A DNA stretch of 64,000 nt, taken from the NCBI RefSeq assembly GCF_902459525.1, contig NZ_LR699166.1, positions 1,376,501-1,440,500 on the forward strand, given 5' to 3'. A model generated the notes under the pieces. That model made no database searches. It was not told where the DNA came from and saw only the letters and a program-made list of their open reading frames with translations. Below are positions 8,106 through 16,157 of the stretch, piece by piece; within the stretch, counting starts at the first letter, position 1, and every line of letters starts with the position of its first letter. The translations under genes were made by a program, and so were the position numbers. This DNA comes from Sideroxydans sp. CL21 (GTDB lineage Bacteria; Pseudomonadota; Gammaproteobacteria; Burkholderiales; Gallionellaceae).

Positions 8106-8648
8106 TCAAATCGCTGCCCACATCTTGGCAGCAGGTGATATGAATTGTGAAATGGGTTCTTGAATAGATGCTTCAGATTGTCTTGCCTTTAAATATATGC
8201 AATCAAACACACGGTCATGCTCTTTGAATTGTTCTGACATCTTGTTACAAAGATTGCGATAGGCTTCAGCAGTCTTACCCCTTGCATCTAGTACGTCACA
8301 CTCGCTAATTATCTCATTCAGCGCGTTGAGCATATCGATGTGTGCTTGCTGATGACGGCAAAAGTCTTCATCATCTTTCGTAACGCCAGGCTGCCTCAGC
8401 ATGATGGATTCTTCATGCTTAAAATGAGTAGCGGAAAAGTTAATGACGTTGTAAAAAAATGAAACCAAACGTCCTTGGCACGTCGCCAATTTTTCACGGC
8501 TGCAACTTTGGCAATCGAGTTCATTGCCAATATTGTGGCAGGTAGTGCAAAGTAAACTTAGAGATTCATTTAATTGGATATGTTCCTCTTTAATTTCCAT
8601 GAAATCATGAGGACTAAGATCTTGTATCGCATCAACATGAATAACCAT
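8106..8648 (-). CDS. Hemerythrin-domain protein with cysteine-rich insert
   Basis: A 180-residue soluble four-helix di-iron protein. The usual ligands can be read: H23, H75 and E79 (HFKHE), H99 and H103 (HQQAH), and H144 and D149 (HDRVFD), so oxygen or redox sensing by a di-iron site is likely. Between helices A and B sits an unusual block with C34, C37, C46, C49 and C57 (CTTCHNIG then CQSC), two CxxC pairs that could bind zinc or act as a thiol switch. The protein is longer than a typical bacteriohemerythrin (about 130-150). It stands alone with divergent flanks. Function beyond di-iron binding is inference. Confidence 0.82.
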   Translation of the reverse strand: MVIHVDAIQDLSPHDFMEIKEEHIQLNESLSLLCTTCHNIGNELDCQSCSREKLATCQGRLVSFFYNVINFSATHFKHEESIMLRQPGVTKDDEDFCRHQQAHIDMLNALNEIISECDVLDARGKTAEAYRNLCNKMSEQFKEHDRVFDCIYLKARQSEASIQEPISQFISPAAKMWAAI

Positions 8649-9006
8649 GACGTCTTCCCCCTGCTCAAATATTTACCCATCTCATAGTATTAAGCAGGAA
8701 GATGACAAAGTGATGACAAGTAGTGGTGGCATTGTAAAAAGCATCAAAATCTACGTCACTTTATGGCGTAGAAATGGCGTAGAAAATCCTCCAATTCGCC
8801 ACGGTCAATACCGTATACACAGTATTAGATACACAGTATTAGCCGATCATAATGTTTACATTGGCAACGCCCACAAAAATCCATCATTGTTAATTAGCTC
8901 TGTGTGAATGTTGACTCAAGTAGTAATTCTGTAACAATTTTATGAACAGCTATTACTTCATGACGATGTAAAATCGTGTCCAATGAATTGTTGATAGTGG
9001 CCACAC
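8649..9006. other. Intergenic, with 11-base tandem repeat
   Basis: No supported gene. The 11-base unit ATGGCGTAGAA occurs twice in tandem (8763-8784), and ACACAGTATTAG occurs twice near 8818-8841. The end serves as leader for the small gene at 9007. Confidence 0.5.
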
Positions 9007-9243
9007 ATGAAAAAGAAAATTGCAAGCGAAGAATATTTGTTAAAAGCTCAGAAATTAACCAAAAAACAAGCTGAGCAACTGTATTCGCGTATGGGGGGGA
9101 GGCTTGAACGAAGGCTCGAAAATCAGAAGATTATCCCTTTGGAGGCGTTAGCAATTCAGCTTGAAAAGGAAGAGGAAGACTTGAAGGAATGGCGTGAAAG
9201 ATTTGCTCAACTAAAAGCGCAAAAAAGAAAAACTGAAACTTAA
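9007..9243 (+). CDS. Small charged coiled-coil protein, unknown function
   Basis: A 78-residue soluble protein, very rich in Lys, Glu, Arg and Gln. The middle (SRMGGRLERRL...IIPLEALAIQLE) and the tail (EKEEEDLKEWRERFAQLKAQ) predict two amphipathic helices. Similar small conserved hypothetical proteins occur in proteobacteria, to my knowledge without assigned function. It lies alone in the accessory region, 357 bases upstream of the methyltransferase. The start is taken at the first ATG; upstream sequence gives no strong ribosome site. Confidence 0.6.
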   Translation: MKKKIASEEYLLKAQKLTKKQAEQLYSRMGGRLERRLENQKIIPLEALAIQLEKEEEDLKEWRERFAQLKAQKRKTET

Positions 9244-9600
9244 GATATTGCGAATTATGGAAAATGAATTTGTACTACCGGCCAAGAGTGCTCACTTGGC
9301 CGATGTAGCGCAATGTCCGTTATAGAGATTTCTTACTACCTACTGAAAGTGGTGAGGTACATCGCAAGCTTGGGAAGCAGCTATTCCAACATTGAACTAA
9401 ACCCTCGACTGCGAATTTTACGACAGTTGCGGGCAATACTCAAATCAACGGTATCTCGACAGTGGTGTGAACTCTACCTACTGTTGCATCGATTGTGACT
9501 GATGTTTTGAATGTATAGTTCCGAATCGGAAATTTTACTATTCAGCAGTTCCAAACGAAGAAAATCAGACACCAGCCTCATAATAGAAAGCCACCACACA
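9244..9600. other. Intergenic, AT-rich, no gene supported
   Basis: A hairpin GGCCAAG ... CTTGGCC lies at 9281-9302 without a T-run. A 61-codon frame at 9313-9498 has no convincing features. Nothing else was found. Confidence 0.4.
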
Positions 9601-10605
9601 ATGAATGCAATAAATATAGTGACTAAGGACGTTAATCAATGCAATTTGTGCGGATCTGAGGGGGTGGAATTTCGAAAAAACATACATGATCCAGATCATC
9701 AAATTAAAGAGGGATGGAATTACAAAATTTGCAAGAACAAGGATTGTTCATCAATTTGGTTATCTCCACGTCCCATTGATAGCGAATTATTTAAAGCATA
9801 TGGTAATTACCACACCCATACCAAAGAAAGAAGATCTTTAATTCAAAAAATATCCTTGAGCTTTACTAAAAGATTGCTGTCAATAATATCAACGCCGCAC
9901 GAGATTATTCTTGGAGTCAAATCTCAGGCTACTCAAATGAAGTTAATGGGTTTACAAAATGATAAGCCTGGCTCTCTTTTGGAACTGGGAGTTGGTGGCG
10001 GGAGATTTCTATTTCGAATGAAAAAAAGAGGATGGGACGTAACAGGTGTTGATATTGATCCAAAAGTTGCTGAGAGGATATTAGAAAAATACCAAATAAA
10101 TGTTTACACTGGAGACGTGACAAATATCGAAATTGAGAAACAGTTTGATGTCATAACATTGAATCAAACCGTTGAGCATTTGATAGACCCGTTAGCTGTT
10201 CTTAAGAAGTGTTATCAATTATTAAATCCCGGGGGGAGAATAGTCATAACTACTCCGAACGTTGAGAGCTTAGGAGCAAAAATGTTTGGTGAATATTGGA
10301 GAGGATGGGAGCCCCCAAGACACTTATATCTTTATTCAACCAAATCGTTAGAGAATTTAATAAAAGATGCAGATTTTGAGGTCAATAAAATTGAAACTTA
10401 CACTTGTGAGTCACAAATTGGTTATTACTCAAGTTATCTAAATGAGGCATATCAAAAATCAAATCAATTGAATACGTTAAAGCTTATTTACGTCATGATT
10501 TGGTCATATTGGATGGAGTTTAGAGAAACTTTGCTAAACCGAAAAACTAATATTTCAGGACAAGGTATTTATTTGGTGGGTTTTAAAAATCAATTGAAGA
10601 AATAG
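9601..10605 (+). CDS. Class I SAM-dependent methyltransferase
   Basis: A 334-residue protein. An N-terminal zinc-ribbon-like segment (CNLCGSEG ... CKNKDCSSIWLSPRP) is followed by a Rossmann methyltransferase core: motif I LLELGVGGGRFL near residue 123, acidic motif VTGVDIDP, FDVITLNQTVEHL and LNPGGRIVITTPN. This architecture is typical of methyltransferases in polysaccharide or surface glycan clusters, but no such genes are near. The coding sequence is clearly AT-richer than the core genes, suggesting horizontal transfer. ATG at 9601 is chosen because the frame upstream (from 9511) has no recognisable homology. The substrate is unknown. Confidence 0.85.
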   Translation: MNAINIVTKDVNQCNLCGSEGVEFRKNIHDPDHQIKEGWNYKICKNKDCSSIWLSPRPIDSELFKAYGNYHTHTKERRSLIQKISLSFTKRLLSIISTPHEIILGVKSQATQMKLMGLQNDKPGSLLELGVGGGRFLFRMKKRGWDVTGVDIDPKVAERILEKYQINVYTGDVTNIEIEKQFDVITLNQTVEHLIDPLAVLKKCYQLLNPGGRIVITTPNVESLGAKMFGEYWRGWEPPRHLYLYSTKSLENLIKDADFEVNKIETYTCESQIGYYSSYLNEAYQKSNQLNTLKLIYVMIWSYWMEFRETLLNRKTNISGQGIYLVGFKNQLKK

Positions 10606-10991
10606 TACTCAAATTTCGCTGTAGCGGACATTGCATCTTTTAGATCGTTTGACCGGTTCGGGTTACTTTCTGCCCTTTATGACCGTCCGCTTTCAGGTCA
10701 CACTAACTTTTCGGCAACCTGTTATCAGCAAAACAAAGACCTTCCTCGAATTACTGCTTCTGGCCGAAATTTTCCTTAGCAATTAATAACACCGATGTCC
10801 AAAGTAAGACCGAAATCAATCGGTCATGTGCCATATTTGTGCCATGACATCATTGGATATGATTTGTATGGGGTATGTTGAGACTGTTTTATGAAGTGGC
10901 AAGCGTTGCAAGTAACTTATTGAAAAAAATGATAGTTTTCTGGCCGACATCTCATAACCGTTTGGTCGAAGCGACGGCAACGGTGACAAGG
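10606..10991. other. Intergenic with repeats, left of IS21 element
   Basis: It contains the second copy of the 37-base repeat (10661-10697, identical to 7305-7341) and two TGTGCCAT units 11 bases apart (10827-10834 and 10838-10845), a pattern often found beside integrase attachment sites. Bases 10987-10991 (CAAGG) are the left target duplication of the insertion sequence. No gene. Confidence 0.6.
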
Positions 10992-11146
10992 TGTCACTTT
11001 TCGGCATTAAGGCGCCACTGATTTCCGCCGTAATGGCGCCACTTTGAAGTGCCAAATCAGGGGCTCAAACTGGGGGTAAAGAATGCGTGAAATGAGCTGT
11101 TTTTGCAATCGCATTTTCACTCTGTTTTGCTGCTGGTGTAGCTGTT

Positions 11147-11950
11147 TCAGGCTTGAGTAGGTTTGCCTCCTTTCCCTGTCGGCGTTTTTGACCTTTCCGG
11201 CATTGGCTTCGGGTCGCGGTAACTCTCTCCATCCAGCACCACGCGATACGCACCGTGGCGCAATCGGTCCAGCGTCGCTGCGCCGATCATTTTATTTGCG
11301 GCGAATGCTTCACCCCATTCATCAAAGTCGAGATTGCTGGTCAGAATGGTGGCGGCACGCTCGTAGCGTTCGGCGATCAAGTCATGGAAGTCTTCATCTT
11401 CAGGCGAACGCAAGGGTTTGAGTCCGAAATCGTCAATGATCAGCAGGGGCACTTTGACCAGGGATTTAAATCGCCGCGCATAATTGCCAGTCGCCTGAGC
11501 TGCGCGCAAGCTGCTCAGGAGCTGGGTTTGCGTGATGAACAGCACGTCATAGCCCTGGCGTGCAGCCGCATGACCCAGCGACTGCGCCAGGTGACTTTTG
11601 CCGGTGCCGCACGGACCCACAATCAATACGGCGACTTTCTCTTCAATGAAACGGCAAGTCGCCAGATCATGGACTGCCGAGCGGTTCAGATTGGGAAGTC
11701 GGTCGAAATCGAATCCTTCCAGTGTTTTTTGGTTACGGAAGCTTGCACGTCGTAGTCGCATATCCAGTTTCTTTTGCTCCCGCCGGGCGACTTCGTCATG
11801 AATCAGCAAGCTGAGGAAATCGGTGTAGGCCAGCTTGCGGTCGATGGCTTCGCGGTTGCGGGCCTCGAGTGAGTCCAGAATGCCGGACAGGCGCAGTTGT
11901 TTGAGCAGGGGTGTCAGTTCGGGAATTGGATGCATGATGGTAGTCCTCAT
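11147..11950 (-). CDS. istB: IS21-family helper ATPase IstB
   Basis: A 267-residue AAA+ ATPase related to DnaC that selects target DNA and stimulates the IstA transposase. Walker A is VGPCGTGKSHLAQSL, Walker B is LLIIDDFG, and ILTSNLDFDEW is a family signature. Its start codon overlaps the istA stop as ATGA, suggesting translational coupling. Length is normal and no frame damage is seen. The short internal start at MHPIPELTPLLKQL (11935) is an alternative that removes five residues. Confidence 0.95.
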   Translation of the reverse strand: MRTTIMHPIPELTPLLKQLRLSGILDSLEARNREAIDRKLAYTDFLSLLIHDEVARREQKKLDMRLRRASFRNQKTLEGFDFDRLPNLNRSAVHDLATCRFIEEKVAVLIVGPCGTGKSHLAQSLGHAAARQGYDVLFITQTQLLSSLRAAQATGNYARRFKSLVKVPLLIIDDFGLKPLRSPEDEDFHDLIAERYERAATILTSNLDFDEWGEAFAANKMIGAATLDRLRHGAYRVVLDGESYRDPKPMPERSKTPTGKGGKPTQA

Positions 11951-13467
11951 TGAAGAATGGTTTGGGTATCGCGGCAGAATCGGCCGCCTTGGGTGTATGT
12001 GGTGGCCAGTGCGTCGAAGGCTGCCAGCGGCGCGAGCTGATCCAGTCCCTTCTCAAGAATGATCTTGACCACCTTGTAGCCCGGCGTGCCGTAATGGTTG
12101 GCGCGCTGGCAGGCCGCTTCCAATCTGGCTGCGCCGTATTTCTGTTTGAGCCGCAGCACGCCCTGTACAGCACGCATCTTGATCAAGACATGGTCGCCGA
12201 ACATGGCATGCACCATGGCATGGCAGGCCGGACCAATCTGCAAGGCCGATTTCAAACACCACTGTGTGTCCTGCATTTGCCACGCCTGCGCTTCGGGCGG
12301 CATATGGTCGGTCACGGTGTCGCGCAGCCCTTTCCCCGTCAGTCGCACATGGCTGGCAACCGCTTCGTGTTCGCGGTACAGCGTCACCATGGTGCCGGTC
12401 GCCTTCAACCACAGGTCGCATCCGATCAGCCGGAACGGCACCGAATAGTGGTTGGTCTCGTATTGGACGTGCGCGTCACGGTGGACTTTGACCTTGGCCC
12501 AGCTGGCCAACTCAGGTGGAACGCTGGGCAAAGCATTGAGCAGGCTTTTCTCCACCTCGGCGAAGCGTTTGAGAGGGGCTTCGCGGGTCGTGCCGTGAAT
12601 GCGGTTGCCCGCCTCGTTCATCACCCACGCCTGCAACTGGCGGTTGGCGTCATCCAGATCGCGGAATTCGCGCAGCGGCAGGAAACTGCCCTTGATATAT
12701 TTGACGCCTGCCTCAACGATTCCTTTTTTTTGTGGATCCCGTGGAGGACAAGGATCGATTTTGAACGCATATCCTTCCGCACATTCGGCATACGCCCGTT
12801 GCACATCCGGCTCATAGACGCAGGCTTTGGTGATGGCGCACTTGGCATTGTCGATGATGACGCGTGAGGGTACGCCCGAGAACGACTCAAACGCACGCCG
12901 ATGGCAGCCCAGCCATGTCGCCACGGTCTGGTCGCGGACAAACTCGGCATACTGGTGACGCGACCAGCACAAGGTCATCACGAAGAACCAGGTCTTGAAG
13001 ATCTCGCCGGTGTACACATCGGTGATGAGCGGACCAGCACCGAAATCAACCTGAACCGCTTCGCCAGGCTTGAACGTCAGGCGTAGCGGAACATCCGGCT
13101 GCTGCAGGGAAACGAGTTGCCCCAGAAAGCGATACATCGAGGAATAACTGCCGGTAAAACCGTGATTGCGCACCAGCGTGGCGTGGATGGTGGTGCCCTG
13201 AATACCGGCCGCATGCCACTTGGTGATCTGATCACGCCAGGGTTCCAGCGTTGAAATACAGCTGACAGGCAATGCCTCCCTGCGCTCAAACAGCGTGGAC
13301 AGCACTCCGTCATCGGGCAAAGGAAACTCGGGGGCAAGCCAGCCACGTTCGCTGGCGATCTCGCGAACCTGTGCGAGTTTTTTGCGTCCCATCGTTTTGG
13401 ACCGGGCAATATCCCGATCAGAATCGCCTTGGCGCATGCGCACCAAAACATTTCGGTACTGATACAT
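11947..13467 (-). CDS. istA: IS21-family transposase IstA
   Basis: A 506-residue DDE transposase. The N-terminus has a helix-turn-helix (RQGDSDRDIARSKTMGRKKL). The retroviral-integrase core shows the acidic triad in EAVQVDFGAGP, SRVIIDNAKCAI and KKGIVEAGVKYIKG. The C-terminus holds the Mu-type beta-barrel. ATG at 13467 is chosen because GGAGGTTCGAG precedes it; the longer frame to 13503 has no ribosome site. Intact throughout. Confidence 0.95.
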   Translation of the reverse strand: MYQYRNVLVRMRQGDSDRDIARSKTMGRKKLAQVREIASERGWLAPEFPLPDDGVLSTLFERREALPVSCISTLEPWRDQITKWHAAGIQGTTIHATLVRNHGFTGSYSSMYRFLGQLVSLQQPDVPLRLTFKPGEAVQVDFGAGPLITDVYTGEIFKTWFFVMTLCWSRHQYAEFVRDQTVATWLGCHRRAFESFSGVPSRVIIDNAKCAITKACVYEPDVQRAYAECAEGYAFKIDPCPPRDPQKKGIVEAGVKYIKGSFLPLREFRDLDDANRQLQAWVMNEAGNRIHGTTREAPLKRFAEVEKSLLNALPSVPPELASWAKVKVHRDAHVQYETNHYSVPFRLIGCDLWLKATGTMVTLYREHEAVASHVRLTGKGLRDTVTDHMPPEAQAWQMQDTQWCLKSALQIGPACHAMVHAMFGDHVLIKMRAVQGVLRLKQKYGAARLEAACQRANHYGTPGYKVVKIILEKGLDQLAPLAAFDALATTYTQGGRFCRDTQTILQ

Positions 13468-13686
13468 CTCGAACCTCCGTTTAGTCACAACCTCTCCCGG
13501 CAAAATGCCGGAAGTCTAGTTGCTTAATGAAAGTTCGAGCCCCTGATCAGGGTTCAAAGTGGCGCCTTAACGCCGGAAATCCTGTGGCGCCATTACGCCG
13601 GAAATAAAGTGGCGCCTTTATGCCGACAATCTACTGGCTCCTTAATGCCGGAAATGAAATGGCTCCCTAACGCCGAAAGTTCACAC

Positions 13687-13713
13687 AAGGCCTGCAGTGA
13701 TGCAGGCCTTTTT
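13687..13713 (+). terminator. Strong hairpin terminator beside the IS21 right end
   Basis: AAGGCCTGCA and TGCAGGCCTT pair over 10 bases around a GTGA loop, then a T-run follows. The target duplication CAAGG overlaps the base of the stem, so the insertion sequence landed at the foot of a pre-existing terminator. Confidence 0.75.
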
Positions 13714-13877
13714 ACATTTGCCTGAGGGGCGACGAGGTTAATTCCCAACGGATTATTTAGTTCTACACGACCGTCAGAAATGATGCAATTTAATTTAAAA
13801 TTGCATCAAAATGAGTCGGCATATGCGATCGTGACAAGCTGACGGTTTGTGTCAGATGAAGAACGAGCCAATGCACT

Positions 13878-14360
13878 TTATTGAGGCGGAGTAGCCGGTA
13901 CAAGTTGCCATCCGTTTGGGCAAGAAGGGACGTTCGGGTAATAAGCATTCGCAGCAGGACAGAAGTAATAAAACTGGCCCGGCGGGACTGCTCCACCAGA
14001 CACGGGAGCTGGTTGTGTATAAACCGGAACGGGTTGAGCGTTGTTCAAATCCGGTGATGCCAAGCTATAACCAATCACTCCGCCAATAACTAAGGGAGCA
14101 ACCCAGCCATAACCACCACCTTGCCAACCATAGCCACCACCTCGCCCCCATCCATCGCCACCTTCACGGCCCCAATTACCACCTCTTTCACCGCCACCTT
14201 CACGGCCCCAATTACCACCTCTTTCACCACCACCGTCTCGGCCCCAACCGCCGCCCCTTTCTCCACCACCACCTCCCCAGCCACCACCATGCCCATCTTC
14301 GGCGTAAGCCATAGTGGTCGATAGAATCGCAAGGAATGTAAAAATTAATATTTTTTTCAT
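13878..14360 (-). CDS. Secreted glycine-rich repeat protein
   Basis: A 160-residue exported protein with signal peptide MKKILIFTFLAILSTTMAYA. Residues about 20-80 are almost pure Gly/Arg/Trp/Glu with tandem 12-residue units (GGERGGNWGREG) encoded by a 36-base repeat (14158-14193 and 14194-14229, nearly exact). Then comes a hydrophobic stretch (GWVAPLVIGGVIGYSLA) and a C-terminus with YFCPAANAYYPNVPSCPNGW, a Cys-containing motif common at the end of small envelope proteins. ATG at 14360 is chosen for the signal peptide and the GGAGGT just upstream. Likely envelope-located; role unknown. Confidence 0.8.
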   Translation of the reverse strand: MKKILIFTFLAILSTTMAYAEDGHGGGWGGGGGERGGGWGRDGGGERGGNWGREGGGERGGNWGREGGDGWGRGGGYGWQGGGYGWVAPLVIGGVIGYSLASPDLNNAQPVPVYTQPAPVSGGAVPPGQFYYFCPAANAYYPNVPSCPNGWQLVPATPPQ

Positions 14361-14679
14361 GGTGATACCTCCAAATTGACATGCAACCGTTACACGCATG
14401 ACATAAGCTAAGACCGACACAATAAAACAACGTTCCGTTACAGTTATTTGCTTTCAGCAACGGGAGTGATAACGCCTTAGGGGACTGAGCTAATCCGCCG
14501 TACACATTTCAAGGTAAACAATGTGAACGGAGGTGTCAAATGGTTAAAATCATTCACAAAAAAATCTCCAGTACAGGCGAGTGAGATTCTGCAAAGATTT
14601 GAATTGGAAGTACTCGGGTTGTTGGAGTAGGGACAGAGCGAGCCATCCCGCTTGCTGTAGAAAAGGGGACTTTCAATTT
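14361..14679. other. Intergenic, no gene supported
   Basis: Leader of the glycine-rich protein gene (promoter side) followed by sequence with stops in all frames. Nothing recognised apart from the adjacent integrase relic that begins at 14680. Confidence 0.4.
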
Positions 14680-14748
14680 ATCGCAGGGTGTTCCCATCTG
14701 ACGGTGCCATGATGCCCAAGTGTGCCTGAAATCATGAAAACGAAGGTT
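14680..14748 (-). pseudogene. Second tyrosine integrase relic
   Basis: The minus frame reads NLRFHDFRHTWASWHRQMGT followed by PCD, the HxxR catalytic box of the same integrase family as 7645-7912. The matching DNA blocks are 14681-14750 and 7811-7880. Nothing of the rest of the gene remains on either side, so it is a 70-base fossil. Confidence 0.8.
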
Positions 14749-14807
14749 GCAAATTCACCGCCACCGCATTGCAGCATGCAATGCGGGCAGCCGGATCGTT
14801 GATTGGC

Positions 14808-14945
14808 TCAACCCCTGATAACCCTTAGCAAGAGGATCACAATGGCAATCACCAACAGAATATGAATGAAGCCACCCATGGTATAAGACGTGATCAAGCC
14901 CAGCAGCCACAAAATGAGCATTACAACGGCAATGGTATAAAGCAT
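14808..14945 (-). CDS. Lmo0937-family small membrane protein
   Basis: A 45-residue protein with two hydrophobic helices separated by a Gly turn: MLYTIAVVMLILWLLGLITS, then YTMGGFIHILLVIAIVILLL and a basic end (RVIRG). This matches the short lmo0937-type membrane proteins that often sit next to CsbD-like and other stress genes. A ribosome-site-like AAAGGGCAA lies upstream. Function is unknown; stress-related by context. Confidence 0.8.
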   Translation of the reverse strand: MLYTIAVVMLILWLLGLITSYTMGGFIHILLVIAIVILLLRVIRG

Positions 14946-14995
14946 ATTATTGCCCTTTCAATTTTATGAGTTTGTCCGAAAACATCTGCGCCGAC

Positions 14996-15217
14996 TTACT
15001 TGGCTGATATAGATTCTTCCTCAAGCGCAGAACTCAGGTGTTCTTTGCATATCTCGTAGCCAACAAAGCCACCCATTACGGCACCACCCACCACACCGAC
15101 GATCGTATCGACTCCGGCCACTGCGCCAACACCTGCTCCTGCCAGGGTGCGCCACAGATAACCGAACAACACAATTGATGTTGCAGTAGTCATAACAGTT
15201 TTTTGAATTGCGTTCAT
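14996..15217 (-). CDS. Small glycine-zipper membrane protein
   Basis: A 73-residue protein. After MNAIQKTVMTTATSIVLFGYL comes a glycine-zipper region (LAGAGVGAVAGVDTIVGVVG then GAVMGGFVGYE), so it should insert into a membrane, and it ends in a charged tail (CKEHLSSALEEESISAK). ATG at 15217 is chosen because GGAGGTATTTAAA precedes it; the longer frame upstream has no hydrophobic or signal features. Neighbours are other small envelope or stress proteins on the same strand. Confidence 0.72.
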   Translation of the reverse strand: MNAIQKTVMTTATSIVLFGYLWRTLAGAGVGAVAGVDTIVGVVGGAVMGGFVGYEICKEHLSSALEEESISAK

Positions 15218-15270
15218 TTTAAATACCTCCGTATTTAACTTCCGGCTCTGGGCAAACCCTGACTGGCGGC

Positions 15271-15882
15271 TTACTTGCCGTAGTGTATCTTTGCTTCTTT
15301 TACACAAGCTTCCTTGGTGTCACCCGCCAGGGCATTACATTTTTCTTCCGCTACCGAAAGATCTGCCTCGCGCTTTTCATCGGTTGCTTCGTGACGTGCT
15401 TCCTTGCCTGTTTCTTTCGCCTTCATGTGCGCCTCTGCGGATTCTTGCCTGGCGGTGGCGTTGGCTTCTGATGCTTTCAACCGGGCCTTTGCATCCGATT
15501 CCGCGCCGACCAGGGCCGCTTTTGCTTCTTGTTCACAAACGTCCTTGACGTTGCCCGCACTGTCATCGCACTTTTCTTTGGCAACGGCATAATCGGTTTT
15601 TGCCTTGGTGACACTCACTTTGTAGCTTGCCTTGTTTGAAGGCTTGTAGCTTGCCTTAAGCTCGGCCTTGGCGACCTTTTCCGTACGTTTGGCTTCAGCC
15701 ATGCAAATATCCTTGGCGTTGTGGGCGAAGGCATCACAGCTTTTTTTGGCGGATTTGTAATTGGCTTGAATTATTTTCTCGTTGGCTTTGTATTCACTAT
15801 GCGACATATTTTCTGCCATCGCACCGGCACTGAATGAGAGTGCGGTTATAGCCAGGATTGCGTTGATGTATGTTGTGTTCAT
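15271..15882 (-). CDS. Exported Lys/Ala-rich protein with Cys-pair repeats
   Basis: A 203-residue protein with signal peptide (INAILAITALSFSAGAMA). The mature part is a charged Ala/Lys/Glu helix with three copies of a Cys-pair motif about 15 residues wide: KSCDAFAHNAKDICMAEAKR, EKCDDSAGNVKDVCEQEAKA and EKCNALAGDTKEACVKEAKI. Each pair could form a disulfide in the periplasm, locking helical hairpins. Similar proteins occur in other betaproteobacteria, without known function as far as I know. It lies upstream of the glycine-zipper gene on the same strand. Confidence 0.78.
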   Translation of the reverse strand: MNTTYINAILAITALSFSAGAMAENMSHSEYKANEKIIQANYKSAKKSCDAFAHNAKDICMAEAKRTEKVAKAELKASYKPSNKASYKVSVTKAKTDYAVAKEKCDDSAGNVKDVCEQEAKAALVGAESDAKARLKASEANATARQESAEAHMKAKETGKEARHEATDEKREADLSVAEEKCNALAGDTKEACVKEAKIHYGK

Positions 15883-15956
15883 TTGTTTCCCTGATTTTAT
15901 TAATCAAATGATTTGGCGGTTACGGCGGTCTGATCGCGTGTCAGCGATGGAGCGTT

Positions 15957-16157
15957 CTATTTCTGGCTCACCTGCCTTGCGGCAAGCTGCTTTTCCGATC
16001 CATCCCTGAAAATTCCATTTGATTCCTGGATTCTTCCGGACAGACTCACACATTTGCCGGCGGCGATTTCAAGTTGATCATCGGTAAGCATTCCCCACTT
16101 TTGTTTGATGCTGCCCTTGAATTGTTTCCAATTCCCTTCGATACGATCCCAATTCAT
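15957..16157 (-). CDS. CsbD-family stress protein
   Basis: A 66-residue soluble protein. The N-terminal half has the CsbD hallmark (MNWDRIEGNWKQFKG, then KQKWGMLTDDQLEIAAGK). The last 25 residues depart from the family: usual CsbD proteins continue with a GKIQERYG-like stretch and a charged helix, whereas here the end reads LSGRIQESNG...EKQLAARQ. That may be divergence or mild decay. CsbD genes are typically induced by general stress. ATG at 16157 is preferred over 16169 because it starts the conserved motif. Confidence 0.82.
   Translation of the reverse strand: MNWDRIEGNWKQFKGSIKQKWGMLTDDQLEIAAGKCVSLSGRIQESNGIFRDGSEKQLAARQVSQK

Larger units (their letters stand above)
10992..13685 (-). mobile_element. 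Complete IS21-family insertion sequence
   Basis: A 2694-base element with istA and istB on the minus strand. The ends are related: left TGTCACTTTTCGGC, right (complement) TGTGAACTTTCGGC. Both ends carry multiple subterminal copies of a GGCGCCaTTacGCCGgAAAT-like repeat, the multiple terminal repeats typical of IS21. A 5-base target duplication CAAGG flanks it (10987-10991 and 13686-13690). Both genes are intact, so the element is probably active or recently inserted. Confidence 0.93.

Noticed and set aside
9313-9498. 61-codon frame upstream of the methyltransferase
   Set aside because: No homology, no ribosome site; intergenic noise is more likely.
11950-12867. 305-codon plus-strand frame opposite istA
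   Set aside because: Antisense shadow of the transposase gene; the istA frame has all DDE motifs.
13878-14360. GGERGGNWGREGG repeats as a CRISPR-like array
   Set aside because: The 36-base repeats are contiguous, without spacers, and are read in frame with a signal peptide.
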